A DNA stretch of 64,000 bases, from contig NZ_JAPEOQ010000002.1 in the NCBI RefSeq assembly GCF_026341035.1, positions 620,001 to 684,000 on the forward strand, read 5' to 3'. The notes under the pieces were generated by a model that saw nothing but the letters and a program-made list of their open reading frames with translations, did no database searches and was not told the DNA's origin. Shown in pieces: positions 23,724-32,130 of the stretch (position 1 is its first letter; every line of letters starts with the position of its first letter). This DNA comes from Streptomyces sp. NBC_01016. GTDB taxonomy: Bacteria > Actinomycetota > Actinomycetes > Streptomycetales > Streptomycetaceae. The translations under genes and the position numbers were made by a program.

Positions 23724-24814
23724 GCCCAGCCTCCTTGCTTACGACGAGTGCGGCGCAGCAGCCAGAAGAAGAACGGGCTGCCGGTCAGCGCGGTGAGCAC
23801 CCCGATGGGGAGTTCGGCGGGCGCCGCCACCGTACGGGCGGCAAGGTCGGCCGCGACCAGGACGGCGGCGCCGCCGAGGGCGCTGCCCGGGACCAGGAAG
23901 CGGTGTCCCGGACCCGCGAGCATCCGCAGCAGGTGCGGAATGACCAGGCCGACGAAGCCGATGACACCGGAGACCGCCACGGCCGCCGCCGTGAGCAGCG
24001 CGATGACGAGGATCAGCGTGATCCGGAGCTTCTCGACGTCCACGCCCAGGTGCCGGGCCGGGCGTTCGCCGAGCGACAGCAGGTCCAGTTTCCGGGAGTA
24101 GAAGGGCGCGACCAGCAGGCCGACGGCCGCGCAGGGCAGCACCGCGAGCACCTTCGGCCAGGTCGCCTGCGCCAGCGAGCCGAGCTGCCAGAACGTGATC
24201 TGGTTGACGGCGGCGGCATCGGCGTAGGAGAGGAACAGGCCGATCAGGGCGCCCGCGAAGGCGTTCACGGCGATGCCCGTGAGGATGAGCGTGACGACCT
24301 CCGTGCGGCCGCCCGAGCGGGACATCACGTAGACGATCAGGACCGTCGCGAGGCCCGACGCGAACGCGCAGGCCGTGATGGTCCACGTACCGAAGAAGTT
24401 CAGGCCGAGCGCGATGCAGGCCACCGCGCCGACCGCCGCGCCCGACGAGATGCCGATGACGCCGGGCTCGGCGAGCGGGTTGCCGAACACGCCCTGCATG
24501 AGCGCGCCCGCGCAGCCGAGCGAGGCGCCGACGAGGAGGGCGAGGACGACGCGGGGCAGGCGCACGTTCCACAGGACGGATTCGCCGACCCGGTCGAGCG
24601 AGGCACCTCCCAGGCCGAGCCGGTGCTGCACGGACCCGAGGATGTCCCCCGGCGCGATGCCGTAGGCCCCGATCCCGGCGGAGACCAGGGCCAGGACGAC
24701 CAGGGCCGAGGCCAGACAGAGCGTCAGAAGGCAGGCTCTGCAGCGCCGTTGTGGGTGCGGCGGACCGTCGGGTGGCGCTCCGGGCGCCGTGGGTTTCGTC
24801 ACCGTCGCCGCCAT
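23720..24814 (-). CDS. hmuU: FecCD-type haem/iron ABC permease
   Basis: 364 residues, about nine to ten membrane helices, FecCD family. Family hallmarks include RLPRVVLALLVGASLGCAGALMQG, NPLAEPGVIGISSGAAVGA and the late FVGLVIPHLLRMLAG. It forms the homodimeric channel for haem released from HmuT. ATG 24814 follows the hmuT stop after only one base, so translation is coupled on both sides. The first 30 residues are hydrophilic with KPTAPGAPPDGPPHPQRRC; the true start could be slightly internal. Confidence 0.9.
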   Translation of the reverse strand: MAATVTKPTAPGAPPDGPPHPQRRCRACLLTLCLASALVVLALVSAGIGAYGIAPGDILGSVQHRLGLGGASLDRVGESVLWNVRLPRVVLALLVGASLGCAGALMQGVFGNPLAEPGVIGISSGAAVGAVACIALGLNFFGTWTITACAFASGLATVLIVYVMSRSGGRTEVVTLILTGIAVNAFAGALIGLFLSYADAAAVNQITFWQLGSLAQATWPKVLAVLPCAAVGLLVAPFYSRKLDLLSLGERPARHLGVDVEKLRITLILVIALLTAAAVAVSGVIGFVGLVIPHLLRMLAGPGHRFLVPGSALGGAAVLVAADLAARTVAAPAELPIGVLTALTGSPFFFWLLRRTRRKQGGWA

Positions 24815-24815
24815 G

Positions 24816-25877
24816 TCACGCGCCGTCCTTCCCGTACAGCTGGTCCACGATCGATCGCAGCACCTGGTCCGTGCGCGGGCCGTAGTTGAGCAGCACGCCG
24901 TCGTCGACGGAGACGACCCTGCGGTCGACGCCCGCCGGGGTCTCGGCGACGCCGGGGATCTTCACCAGACCGTCCATGCCTCCGACGGAGTCAAGTCCCT
25001 TGGTCATGACGAGAATCGCGTCCGGGGCGGCCTTCGCGAGGGCCTCGCTGGTGATCGCGGTGAAGTCCTTCTTCAGGCCCGATTCCGCGCCCGCGTCGAC
25101 CGCGCCCGCCGCCTTCAGGAGTGAGGTCGCGCCGGACTCCTTGCCGCCGATGAGGTAGACGGAGGCCGAGCCGCGCAGGTAGAGGAAGGCGACGCGTGGC
25201 TTGTCGCCGTGCCGCGCCGGGATGTCCTTCTGCACGGCCGCGATCCGGTCCTGCGACCGCTTCGTCAACTCTCGCCCGGCGGACGGGACTCCGAGTGTTT
25301 TCGCGACCTTCTGGATACGGGTGCCGACGTCGTCGAGGCCCTTCGCCGGGTCGATCACGACCACCGGGACGCCCGCGTCGCGGATCTGCTGCATCGCCTC
25401 GTCGGGGCCCGAGGTCGTCTCGGCGAGGACCAGGTCCGGCTTGAGCGAGAGGACGTTCTCCGCGGAGACGTCGTGGTTGCGGGTGACCACCGGCAGCTTC
25501 TTCACCTGGTCGAACGTGGCCGTGATGTCCCGTGCCACGACCCGCTTCCCGAGCCCGAGGGTGAAGGCGATCTCGCTGAGGCTGCCCGACAGCGGAACGA
25601 TCCGGTCGGCCCGCTTCACCGTGACCTTCTTGCCGTCGGCCGAGGTGACGGTCGCCGGGAGTTCCGGTTTCGGCGAAGGGGCAAGCGGTTCGAGGCGGTT
25701 CGAGGTCGCGGACGCCCTGGCTCCGCCGCCGGAGCTGGTCGCGTCCGTCCCCGTGTTCGTCTTCGTGGAGCCGCCGCCGCAGGCCGTGGCGGCCAGCGCG
25801 AGGACGGCGACGAGTACGGAGATCAGCAGGCCGGGCCGTCGGGTGGCGGGCGGGGCGGGAGCGGCTGGCGTCGGCAC
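24816..25877 (-). CDS. hmuT: Haem-binding lipoprotein of the ABC importer
   Basis: 353 residues from GTG 25877: a short basic stretch, hydrophobic helix LLISVLVAVLALAATAC ending in a lipobox cysteine, a Ser/Gly/Thr linker, then a class III periplasmic-binding domain (about 85-350) with RIVPLSGSLSEIAFTLGLGKRVVARD. It captures haem at the outer membrane face and hands it to HmuUV. The frame is open through the iron box up to 26030, but a start before the operator is not credible; GTG 25877 has AGGACGG upstream and gives a proper signal sequence. It is divergent from htaA across the iron box. Confidence 0.88.
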   Translation of the reverse strand: MPTPAAPAPPATRRPGLLISVLVAVLALAATACGGGSTKTNTGTDATSSGGGARASATSNRLEPLAPSPKPELPATVTSADGKKVTVKRADRIVPLSGSLSEIAFTLGLGKRVVARDITATFDQVKKLPVVTRNHDVSAENVLSLKPDLVLAETTSGPDEAMQQIRDAGVPVVVIDPAKGLDDVGTRIQKVAKTLGVPSAGRELTKRSQDRIAAVQKDIPARHGDKPRVAFLYLRGSASVYLIGGKESGATSLLKAAGAVDAGAESGLKKDFTAITSEALAKAAPDAILVMTKGLDSVGGMDGLVKIPGVAETPAGVDRRVVSVDDGVLLNYGPRTDQVLRSIVDQLYGKDGA

Positions 25878-25948
25878 GCGGGGTCCGTCCTGTCGTGAGC
25901 GTAGGGGCTGTTGCAAGCGGAGGGGCTGTTGGCAGAAGCGATCATAGT

Positions 25949-25967
25949 TTAGGTTAGCCTTACCTAA
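25949..25967. promoter_or_regulatory. DmdR/IdeR-type iron box between hmuT and htaA
   Basis: TTAGGTTAGCCTTACCTAA matches 17 of 19 positions of the iron-box consensus TTAGGTTAGGCTAACCTAA. It is the only such site in the 150 bases between the divergent genes and can control both. Iron-loaded DmdR1 is the expected repressor in Streptomyces. Confidence 0.9.
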
Positions 25968-26028
25968 GTCGCCAGGGCCTGCGTCAGGACCCTGTGGCGT
26001 CTGGTGCTGGAGTCCCGGAGGAACCGTC

Positions 26029-27435
26029 ATGATCCGACGCGCACCCCTACGCGTCTTTGCTCTCGCCCTGTTCGCGGGCCTGCTCGCCGCCCTGCTGTCG
26101 GCCCCCGGAGCGCACGCCGCGACCCGTACCGTGCAGGGCGGCCGGCTCGACTGGGGTGTGAAGTCGTCCTTCCAGAGCTACATCACTGGGCCCATCGCGA
26201 AGGGGAGTTACACCCTGACCGGGGGAGCGGCGACCGTCGGTGCGAGCGGGTTCCGCTTCCACTCGGCCAGCGGCGGCTACGACGGTTCGACCGGCGCCTT
26301 CAACTCCTCGTTCTCCGGCGGTGTGCACTTCGTCGGACACAAGAAGGACGACGGTTCGCACGAACTCGACATGACGATCAGCAACCCGTCCGTCCGTATC
26401 GCGGGCGGCGGCGGGACGCTCTACGTCGATGTCGTGAGCAAGGCGAAGGGCACCGGGATGGTCACGTCGTCCCGCCAGGTGCCCTTCGCCTCCCTCTCCC
26501 TGGGCGGGATCGACATGAAGGGCGACGGCAACGCCGTGACCCTCAACGGCGTTCCTGCCACGCTCACTTCGCAGGGCGCCAAGTCCTTCGCCGGCTACTA
26601 CACGGCGGGCACCGCGCTCGACCCGGTCAGCCTGTCCGCCGACGTCGAGCCGAAGAAGGACCCCGCGAAGCCTTCCCCCACCGCGACGGCCGGGTCCAAG
26701 GAGAAGAAGGCCAAGAAGGACGACACCGACACAGACACCGGCACCGTCCGGGACGGAGCCGTCGACTGGGGCGTGCGCCGCACCTTCCGCGAGTACGTCA
26801 CCGGGGACATCGCCCAGGGGAAATGGAAGCTCGCCGACGGGGCGCGGGACGGCGGCGCGCTGTTCCGCTTCCCCGGGGGCGAAGGGTCGTACGACAAGAA
26901 GAAGCAGACCCTGGACGCCGAGTTCACCGGGTCGGTGCGGTTCACCGGGAAACACGGGCTCGACCTGAGGTTCGCGGACGTGGCCGTCGACGTGGCCGAC
27001 GGCAAGGGCACGCTGCGCGCCGACGTCACCGGCGACGGCCGCACCCGTAAGGACACCGCACTCGTGACCTTCGACGTCGACGAACTCGCCGCGAAGGACG
27101 GGCTCGTACGGGTCGACGAGGCTCCGGCGAAGCTCACCGCCGCCGGGGCGAAGGCCTTCGGTGGCATGTACCGCAAGGGGGTCGCGATGGACCCGGTCTC
27201 CCTCGCGGTCGCGCTCGACGCCGACGCCGCACTGCCCGCGCTGCCCGACCTCGGCAGCTCCGCCTCGCCCAGCCCCGCCCACAGCTCCGACGCCCCGAAG
27301 GCCAAGTCCGTTTCGGCGGCCGATAGTTCGGGGCTCTCCGGTGGCGCGGTCTCCGGGATCGTCGCCGTCGTGGCCCTCGTGCTCGCCGCCGTCGGATTCC
27401 TGGTCCTTCGCTCGCGCCGTTCCCCGCGCCCCTGA
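26029..27435 (+). CDS. HtaA-domain haem-binding surface protein, membrane-anchored
   Basis: 468 residues: signal peptide to APGAHA (about 1-30), HtaA domain 1 (about 38-205, GRLDWGVKSSFQSYITGPI), a charged linker with a Lys/Asp run, HtaA domain 2 (about 243-400, GAVDWGVRRTFREYVTGDI), a Ser/Pro/Ala stalk, and one C-terminal membrane helix with a basic end (VAVVALVLAAVGFLVLRSRR). HtaA domains of Corynebacterium bind haem through conserved Tyr and His and extract it from haemoproteins. GAGGAACC lies at good distance before ATG 26029. It probably passes haem to HmuT; expressed under the shared iron box. Confidence 0.9.
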   Translation: MIRRAPLRVFALALFAGLLAALLSAPGAHAATRTVQGGRLDWGVKSSFQSYITGPIAKGSYTLTGGAATVGASGFRFHSASGGYDGSTGAFNSSFSGGVHFVGHKKDDGSHELDMTISNPSVRIAGGGGTLYVDVVSKAKGTGMVTSSRQVPFASLSLGGIDMKGDGNAVTLNGVPATLTSQGAKSFAGYYTAGTALDPVSLSADVEPKKDPAKPSPTATAGSKEKKAKKDDTDTDTGTVRDGAVDWGVRRTFREYVTGDIAQGKWKLADGARDGGALFRFPGGEGSYDKKKQTLDAEFTGSVRFTGKHGLDLRFADVAVDVADGKGTLRADVTGDGRTRKDTALVTFDVDELAAKDGLVRVDEAPAKLTAAGAKAFGGMYRKGVAMDPVSLAVALDADAALPALPDLGSSASPSPAHSSDAPKAKSVSAADSSGLSGGAVSGIVAVVALVLAAVGFLVLRSRRSPRP

Positions 27436-27473
27436 ACGGGCGCTCCCACTCGAAGAGTTGAGGAAAGAAGCAG

Positions 27474-29015
27474 ATGTCTCGCACAGGCCACCCGATCACC
27501 AGACACCCCATAGCCCTCGCCGCCGCGACCGCCGTCGCGCTCGGCGGCGGCGCGCTGAGCCTGCCCGCCTTCGCCGCCGAAAAGGCCGCTCCCGGCGCCG
27601 AAAAGGCCGCGCCCAGCATCGAGTTGAAGGACGGAACCCTCGACTGGGGCATCAAGGAGTCCTTCCGCAAGTACGTCACCGGCATCGCCCTCGGGAAGAT
27701 CGAGGCGACCGACGGGGCCACGCAGGCCGCCGGCAACGGCGCCTTCACCTTCGGCGGCGGCACGGGCACGTACGACACGGCGACGCACGGCACGGACACG
27801 AAGTTCAAGGGCGCCGTCCGGTTCGCCTCCACGGCGCACCGCTTCGACATCAAGGTCGCCGACGTGAAGGTGGTGACCTCCGGTACGACCGGTCACATCG
27901 ACGCCGACGTCACGCTCAACGGCAGCACCCAGAACGACATCGAGTTCGCCACGCTCGACCTGTCCGCCGTGAAGCCGGGCCAGGGTGCGGGCGGCGCCAT
28001 GACCTTCAAGGACATCCCGGCGACGCTCACCGCCGACGGCGCCAAGGCGTTCAACGGGATGTACGAGGCGGGCACCGCCCTCGACCCGGCGACGCTGACC
28101 GTCACCGCGGCCTCCTCCCCGACCTCGCCCGCGCCGACCAAGTCCCCGACGAAGTCGCCGTCCCCGACCGACACGGCCACCACTGAGCCGCGCCCCACGA
28201 AGACCGCGACCCCGACCGGCAAGCCGACCACGTCCACGTCGACGGCCCCCGCGGCCGCCGTCTCCGGCGAGATCGTCGACGGCAACCTGGACTGGGGCGT
28301 CAAGGAGTCCTTCCGTACGTACATCACCGGGCCGATCGCCAAGGGCAAGGTCGAACTCTCCGGCGGCGCGGGCAAGAACGGCTCGGGATACCGGTTCGGC
28401 GACGCGAGCGGCAGCTACGACGCCGACGCCAAGTCGCTGGACGCGAAGTTCGCCGGCAAGGTCCGCTTCCTCGGCCATCAGGAGGGCGGCGAGTACGCCC
28501 TCGACCTGCAGTTCAGCGAGCTGCGCGTGACGGCGGAGGGCGGCAGCGGCAAGCTCGTCGCCGACGTCTCCAGCAAGGACCAGGAGACCGGGAAGGTCTC
28601 CACGTACGACGGTCTGACCGTGGCCACCCTGAAGCTCGGCTCCGGCGCCCTGACCGCGAAGAACGACGTCGTCGAGGTGGACGGCGCCGCCGCCACCCTC
28701 ACCGCCGGCGGAGCGAAGGCCTTCGGCGGCTTCTACGAGGCGGGCGCCGCGCTCGACCCGGTCACCGCGGCCGTCTCCCTCGACGAGAACGCCGAACTCC
28801 CCACAGGGCCCAACGGCGGTACGAGCGGCGGCACTTCGGGCACCACGGGCGGCACCGGATCGACGACGGGCGGCACCGGTTCCACCACCGGAGGTTCGTT
28901 GGCCTCGACCGGTGCCGACGTCCCGGCCGGTCCGCTGGCCGCTGCCGCCGCGCTGATCGCCGCGGCCGGTGCGGGCACGGTGTACGCCACGCGCAGGCGG
29001 CGCACGCAGTCCTGA
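27474..29015 (+). CDS. HtaA-domain haem-binding protein with sortase signal
   Basis: 513 residues: signal peptide ending PAFAAEK (about 1-36), HtaA domain 1 (about 52-205, LDWGIKESFRKYVTG), a Thr/Pro/Ser-rich linker (about 208-262), HtaA domain 2 (about 270-435, LDWGVKESFRTYITGPIAKG), a Gly/Ser/Thr linker, then LASTG at about 476-480, a hydrophobic helix and RRRRTQS. LAxTG fits class E sortases of Streptomyces, so the protein is likely linked covalently to peptidoglycan, unlike its membrane-held partner 38 bases upstream. The two would form a relay from wall to membrane. GAGGAAAGAAG precedes ATG 27474. Confidence 0.9.
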   Translation: MSRTGHPITRHPIALAAATAVALGGGALSLPAFAAEKAAPGAEKAAPSIELKDGTLDWGIKESFRKYVTGIALGKIEATDGATQAAGNGAFTFGGGTGTYDTATHGTDTKFKGAVRFASTAHRFDIKVADVKVVTSGTTGHIDADVTLNGSTQNDIEFATLDLSAVKPGQGAGGAMTFKDIPATLTADGAKAFNGMYEAGTALDPATLTVTAASSPTSPAPTKSPTKSPSPTDTATTEPRPTKTATPTGKPTTSTSTAPAAAVSGEIVDGNLDWGVKESFRTYITGPIAKGKVELSGGAGKNGSGYRFGDASGSYDADAKSLDAKFAGKVRFLGHQEGGEYALDLQFSELRVTAEGGSGKLVADVSSKDQETGKVSTYDGLTVATLKLGSGALTAKNDVVEVDGAAATLTAGGAKAFGGFYEAGAALDPVTAAVSLDENAELPTGPNGGTSGGTSGTTGGTGSTTGGTGSTTGGSLASTGADVPAGPLAAAAALIAAAGAGTVYATRRRRTQS

Positions 29016-29043
29016 CCGCCCGAGCCCGGCCGTCCGTCGCCCG

Positions 29044-29949
29044 TCAGATCAGCGGCGGGCGGCCGAGCCGCGTCATCCGCCACACCGTCCGCCAGCGCAT
29101 GGGGCGGCGCTCCCCGGCGGAGGCGCGCAGGCCCTCCGCGAAGCCGCCGGCCCAGGCGCGCAGGCCGCCGAGCGACCTCGTACGCAGCAACGTGATCCCG
29201 GTCCACACCGCCAGGTACAGCGGGATCAGCGGGAGGGGGAGGCGGCGGCGGGCCAGCCACACCCGGTTCCGGGCGGTCATCCGGTGGTAGACGGCGTGCC
29301 GGGCCGGGGACGTCTTCGGGTGCTGGAGCAGCAGCGACGGCTCGTACAGCACCTTCCAGCCGGCATCCAGCGCCCGCCACGCAAGATCGGTCTCCTCGTG
29401 CGTGAAGAAGAAGTCGGCGGGCCAGTCGCCGGTCTCGTCGAGCATCTTCATCGAGAAACCGTGCGCGCCACCGAGAAACGCGGTCACGAGCCCCCGCTTC
29501 ATCGGATCCTTTGCGCGCAGCCTCGGGACATGGCGGCGCTGGGTCTCACCGAGCTCATCAGCGATGCGGAAGCCGACGACGCCGAGCCTCGGGTCCTCGG
29601 CGTACAGGCGCTGAATGGTCGAGAACACGTCGGCGTCGACGAGCAGCCCGTCGTCGTCCAGCTCCACGGCCACGTCCACGTCGCCGAACTCGCGCAGCCG
29701 GGCGAGGGCGACGTTGCGGCCGCCGGGGCAGCCGAGGTTCTCGTCCAGCTCGACCGTCGTGACCTCGAACGGGTAGCCGGGATACGCGGGCAGCGGCGTC
29801 CCGTTGCCGATCATGACGACGCGGGCCGGCACCGCATCCTGCTTGGCCACCGATTCCAGGAGGGCGTCCACGTCCTTGGGCCGATTGCCCATGGTGACGA
29901 TGGCCACACCCAGGCGCGGGAGTTCGGTGCTTCGGTGCCTGTCAGTCAT
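29044..29949 (-). CDS. Family 2 glycosyltransferase
   Basis: 301 residues with the GT-A fold of GT2 enzymes: nucleotide-binding start LGVAIVTMGNRPKDVDALLESV, LGCPGGRNVAL typical of the rhamnosyl/galactofuranosyl-transferase-like branch, a metal-binding VAVELDDDGLL (DxD-like), and the later GGAHGFSMKML and FFFTHEETDLAWRALDAGW (ED acid-base motif). No clear membrane helix except LPLPLIPLYLAVWTGI near 240. It likely adds a sugar to a cell-wall or exopolysaccharide acceptor; acceptor unknown. Convergent with the HtaA operon, 29 bases apart. Confidence 0.85.
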   Translation of the reverse strand: MTDRHRSTELPRLGVAIVTMGNRPKDVDALLESVAKQDAVPARVVMIGNGTPLPAYPGYPFEVTTVELDENLGCPGGRNVALARLREFGDVDVAVELDDDGLLVDADVFSTIQRLYAEDPRLGVVGFRIADELGETQRRHVPRLRAKDPMKRGLVTAFLGGAHGFSMKMLDETGDWPADFFFTHEETDLAWRALDAGWKVLYEPSLLLQHPKTSPARHAVYHRMTARNRVWLARRRLPLPLIPLYLAVWTGITLLRTRSLGGLRAWAGGFAEGLRASAGERRPMRWRTVWRMTRLGRPPLI

Positions 29950-30005
29950 GGCGGCGATGGTAGCCGTTCATCTGACGCCCCCTGCCCGTGCGGGGTCCAG
30001 ACCCT

Positions 30006-30557
30006 TCAGACCCTTTCGAGCGCCCGGAACGGCTCGGCAGGCAGTTCCACCCGGATCGCGTCGCCGGGGCGGACCTCACCACCCTCCCGTACGACGCTCA
30101 TGACCCCGGCCTTCCGGACCAGTTCGCCGGTCTTCGGGTCCCGGCCCACGACCCGCTTGAGGAGTCCGTCCTGGAACGCTTCGATCTGCACGCACGGGTT
30201 GCGCAGGCCCGTGATCTCGACGACGGCGCCGCCCTCGCCGAAGTGCAGCAGGGTCCCGGTGGGCAGGGAGAGCAGGTCGATGCCGCGCGTGGTGACGTTC
30301 TCGCCGAGGTCGCCGGGCCGCACCGCGTGCCCCGCCCCTGCGACCTGCTCGAACAACTCCTCGTGCATCAGGTGCACTTGGCGGAGGTTCGGCTGCGTCG
30401 GGTCCTGGGCGACGCGCGAGCGGTGCTTGACGGTGACGCCCGCGTGCACGTCTCCGTCGACGCCGAGCCCCGCGAGCAGCGTGATGCTCTCGCGGTTCGG
30501 CTTGGTGAAGGAGTAGGTGCCGTTGCTGCTGACCGCTGTAACGATGCCGTTGTCCAC
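30006..30557 (-). CDS. MOSC-domain protein
   Basis: 183 residues, a stand-alone MOSC (molybdenum cofactor sulfurase C-terminal) domain. It contains VDGDVHAGVTVKHRSRVAQDP, RQVHLMHEELF, GDLGENVTTRGIDL and the conserved cysteine in GLRNPCVQIEAF that could carry sulfur. Such proteins are thought to transfer sulfur to molybdenum cofactor or other metal-sulfur sites. GTG 30557 gives MDNGIVTAVSSNG, the family-like start. It is divergent from a Nudix hydrolase, the start codons 31 bases apart. Confidence 0.87.
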   Translation of the reverse strand: MDNGIVTAVSSNGTYSFTKPNRESITLLAGLGVDGDVHAGVTVKHRSRVAQDPTQPNLRQVHLMHEELFEQVAGAGHAVRPGDLGENVTTRGIDLLSLPTGTLLHFGEGGAVVEITGLRNPCVQIEAFQDGLLKRVVGRDPKTGELVRKAGVMSVVREGGEVRPGDAIRVELPAEPFRALERV

Positions 30558-30588
30558 GGCGTCAGCGTAGCCGGGAGAGAATCGCCGC

Positions 30589-30987
30589 ATGCAGCAGGGA
30601 ACAGTGATGGACGTGGTAGCCGCGGCCGTTGTGCGGGACGGGCGGCTGCTCGTCGTCAGCAAGCAGGCCGCGCCGGACGTCTTCTATCTTCCGGGTGGCA
30701 AGCCGGATCCGGGGGAGTGCCCCGAGGAGACGTTGGCGCGCGAGCTGGACGAGGAGCTCGGGGTCGTGCCGGGTGACGTCGAGCGGCTCGCCGTGGTGGA
30801 GGACGTGGCGGCGCTTGAGGGCGTGCCGATGCGGATGGTGGTTTTCGGGGCCACGTTGTCCGGTGAGCCGTCGCCTGCGGCGGAGCTGGCCGCGATGAGG
30901 TGGACCGACGGGTTGGGCGACGTACGGCTCGCGCCGGCGGTCGGTGGGCAGGTGGTGCCGCTGCTGCGGGAGTTGGGGTGGCTCTGA
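30589..30987 (+). CDS. Nudix hydrolase
   Basis: 132 residues. The Nudix box is complete: GKPDPGECPEETLARELDEELG at about 37-58 in spaced form G-x5-E-x7-RE-x2-EE-x-G. It hydrolyses a nucleoside diphosphate linked to another group; the substrate (oxidised nucleotide, ADP-ribose or other) cannot be decided. ATG 30589 or, with a better family match, ATG 30607 (MDVVAAAVV) are possible starts. The stop lies at the first base of a 26-bp inverted repeat that should end transcription from both sides. Confidence 0.87.
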   Translation: MQQGTVMDVVAAAVVRDGRLLVVSKQAAPDVFYLPGGKPDPGECPEETLARELDEELGVVPGDVERLAVVEDVAALEGVPMRMVVFGATLSGEPSPAAELAAMRWTDGLGDVRLAPAVGGQVVPLLRELGWL

Positions 30988-31082
30988 TTTAGCCCCTGCG
31001 GCGATTGAGCAGACGGCTCCCCGTCGACACGCCTCGGGGCTCCGCCCCAGCCCCCGCTGCTCAATCGCCGCAGGGGCTAAAT
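30987..31082. terminator. Perfect 26-bp inverted repeat: two head-to-head family A copies
   Basis: The arms 30987-31012 and 31057-31081/31082 are exactly complementary over 25-26 bases and each is a family A core (AGCCCCTGCGGCGATTGAGC). The 44-base centre holds CGGGGCTCCGCCCC. It fills the gap between the convergent Nudix and MazG-like genes, so it most likely acts as a bidirectional terminator. Confidence 0.75.
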
Positions 31083-31086
31083 TGGC

Positions 31087-31434
31087 TCAACCGTCGCCGG
31101 GACTAGAACGGCCCAGGGAGCGTTCCGCCACCTTCGCCACGTGCGCCCGCAACGCCCCCCGCGGATCCGGCGTAAGCGTGCCGAGGGCGACGAGGGCCGT
31201 CACCACCACGTCGCACAGCTCCGACTCCACGTCGCCCCAAGAGTGGCTGACGCCCTTGCGGGGGTTCTGGCCGATCGCGCCGATCACCGCCTCGGAGACC
31301 TCGCCGACCTCCTCCGAGAGCTTCAGCATTCGTAGGAGAAGGGCCTCTTGGGGCGGGCGCGCGTTGTTGTCGTCGAGCCAGGCGCGCAGCCGGTCGACCG
31401 TCGCCCACAGGTCGTTGTCGTCGTCCGTAGTCAC
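31087..31434 (-). CDS. MazG-like nucleotide pyrophosphohydrolase
   Basis: 115 residues, all-alpha NTP-PPase fold. LLRMLKLSEEVGEVSEAVIG and the later ESELCDVVVTALVAL give the EExxE and ExxD metal-binding motifs of MazG-like enzymes. Such small proteins cleave pyrophosphate from non-canonical or excess NTPs. ATG 31434 is the only good start. It is followed by the inverted repeat terminator and sits opposite a Nudix hydrolase, so two nucleotide-sanitising enzymes are neighbours, though on opposite strands. Confidence 0.85.
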   Translation of the reverse strand: MTTDDDNDLWATVDRLRAWLDDNNARPPQEALLLRMLKLSEEVGEVSEAVIGAIGQNPRKGVSHSWGDVESELCDVVVTALVALGTLTPDPRGALRAHVAKVAERSLGRSSPGDG

Positions 31435-31445
31435 GAGGGACGACG

Positions 31446-32009
31446 CTATTCCTCTTCCTTCTCGTCCTGGCGCGCGGCCACCTGCTTGTTGCGGGACGCC
31501 ACCACGGCCACCGCCGCCGCGCCCGCCCCGACGAGCGCCGCCGGCACCATCCAGTGCCGGTTCAGGGCGTGGCCGAGCGCGTGGTCCAGGGAGTAGCGGC
31601 CCGGCCCGGTCACCGCGAGGCCCGCCGCGGCGAAGCCGAGGAACGCCGGGTACTCGTAGCCGCCGCTCATCGCGAAGAACCCGTTCGGCGCGTGCACCGC
31701 GGCCGCGCCCGCCATGGTCCCGGCGGCGGCCGCCCCGCCCACCGGCGTCGCGAGCCCGAGCGCGAGCAGCACTCCGCCGCCCGCCTCCCCGAGCCCGGCG
31801 GCGATGGCGCTCGCCTTGGGCGGGTGGTACCCCATGGCCTCCATGCCGGCGGCCGTGCCGGACACCCCGCCGCCACCGAACCAGCCGAGGAGTTTCTGCG
31901 CGCCGTGCGCGGCGAGCACCCCGCCGGTGCCGACGCGCAGCGCGAGCAGCCCCAGGTCGAGGCGCCCGGAGCGGGAATTACGAGATGTACGAAAACGTGA
32001 GCAGGTCAT
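31446..32009 (-). CDS. DoxX-family membrane protein
   Basis: 187 residues with four hydrophobic segments in the core: LGLLALRVGTGGVLAAHGAQKLLGWF at the start, then GEAGGGVLLALGLATPVGGA and GFFAMSGGYEYPAFLGFAAAGL, all typical of DoxX. It ends in a basic/acidic tail. DoxX proteins in actinomycetes are linked to redox and thiol stress complexes in the membrane. ATG 32009 has GGTGAGG very close upstream; earlier in-frame codons lack family similarity. The stop lies 11 bases before the MazG-like start, so the two may be co-transcribed. Confidence 0.82.
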   Translation of the reverse strand: MTCSRFRTSRNSRSGRLDLGLLALRVGTGGVLAAHGAQKLLGWFGGGGVSGTAAGMEAMGYHPPKASAIAAGLGEAGGGVLLALGLATPVGGAAAAGTMAGAAAVHAPNGFFAMSGGYEYPAFLGFAAAGLAVTGPGRYSLDHALGHALNRHWMVPAALVGAGAAAVAVVASRNKQVAARQDEKEEE

Positions 32010-32130
32010 GACCTCACCGTCCGGCACTCGTCCGGCCCGCACCTGGTGCGCAGGCCCGTTCGAGTGACAGTAGTGCAGTGGATCAAGCCCGCACATCGGA
32101 TCGTGGGAGGAGTCGGGGCTGAGCCGGTGC

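Noticed and set aside
25878..26030. N-terminal extension of HmuT to 26030
   Set aside because: It would put the start codon upstream of the iron box and inside the htaA leader. GTG 25877 gives a proper lipoprotein signal and has a ribosome site.
22385..29015. Siderophore rather than haem specificity for the ABC importer
   Set aside because: The HmuV/HmuU/HmuT sequences alone could fit both, but two HtaA haem-binding proteins share the same iron box and a haem oxygenase lies 18 kb away. Haem is the better reading.
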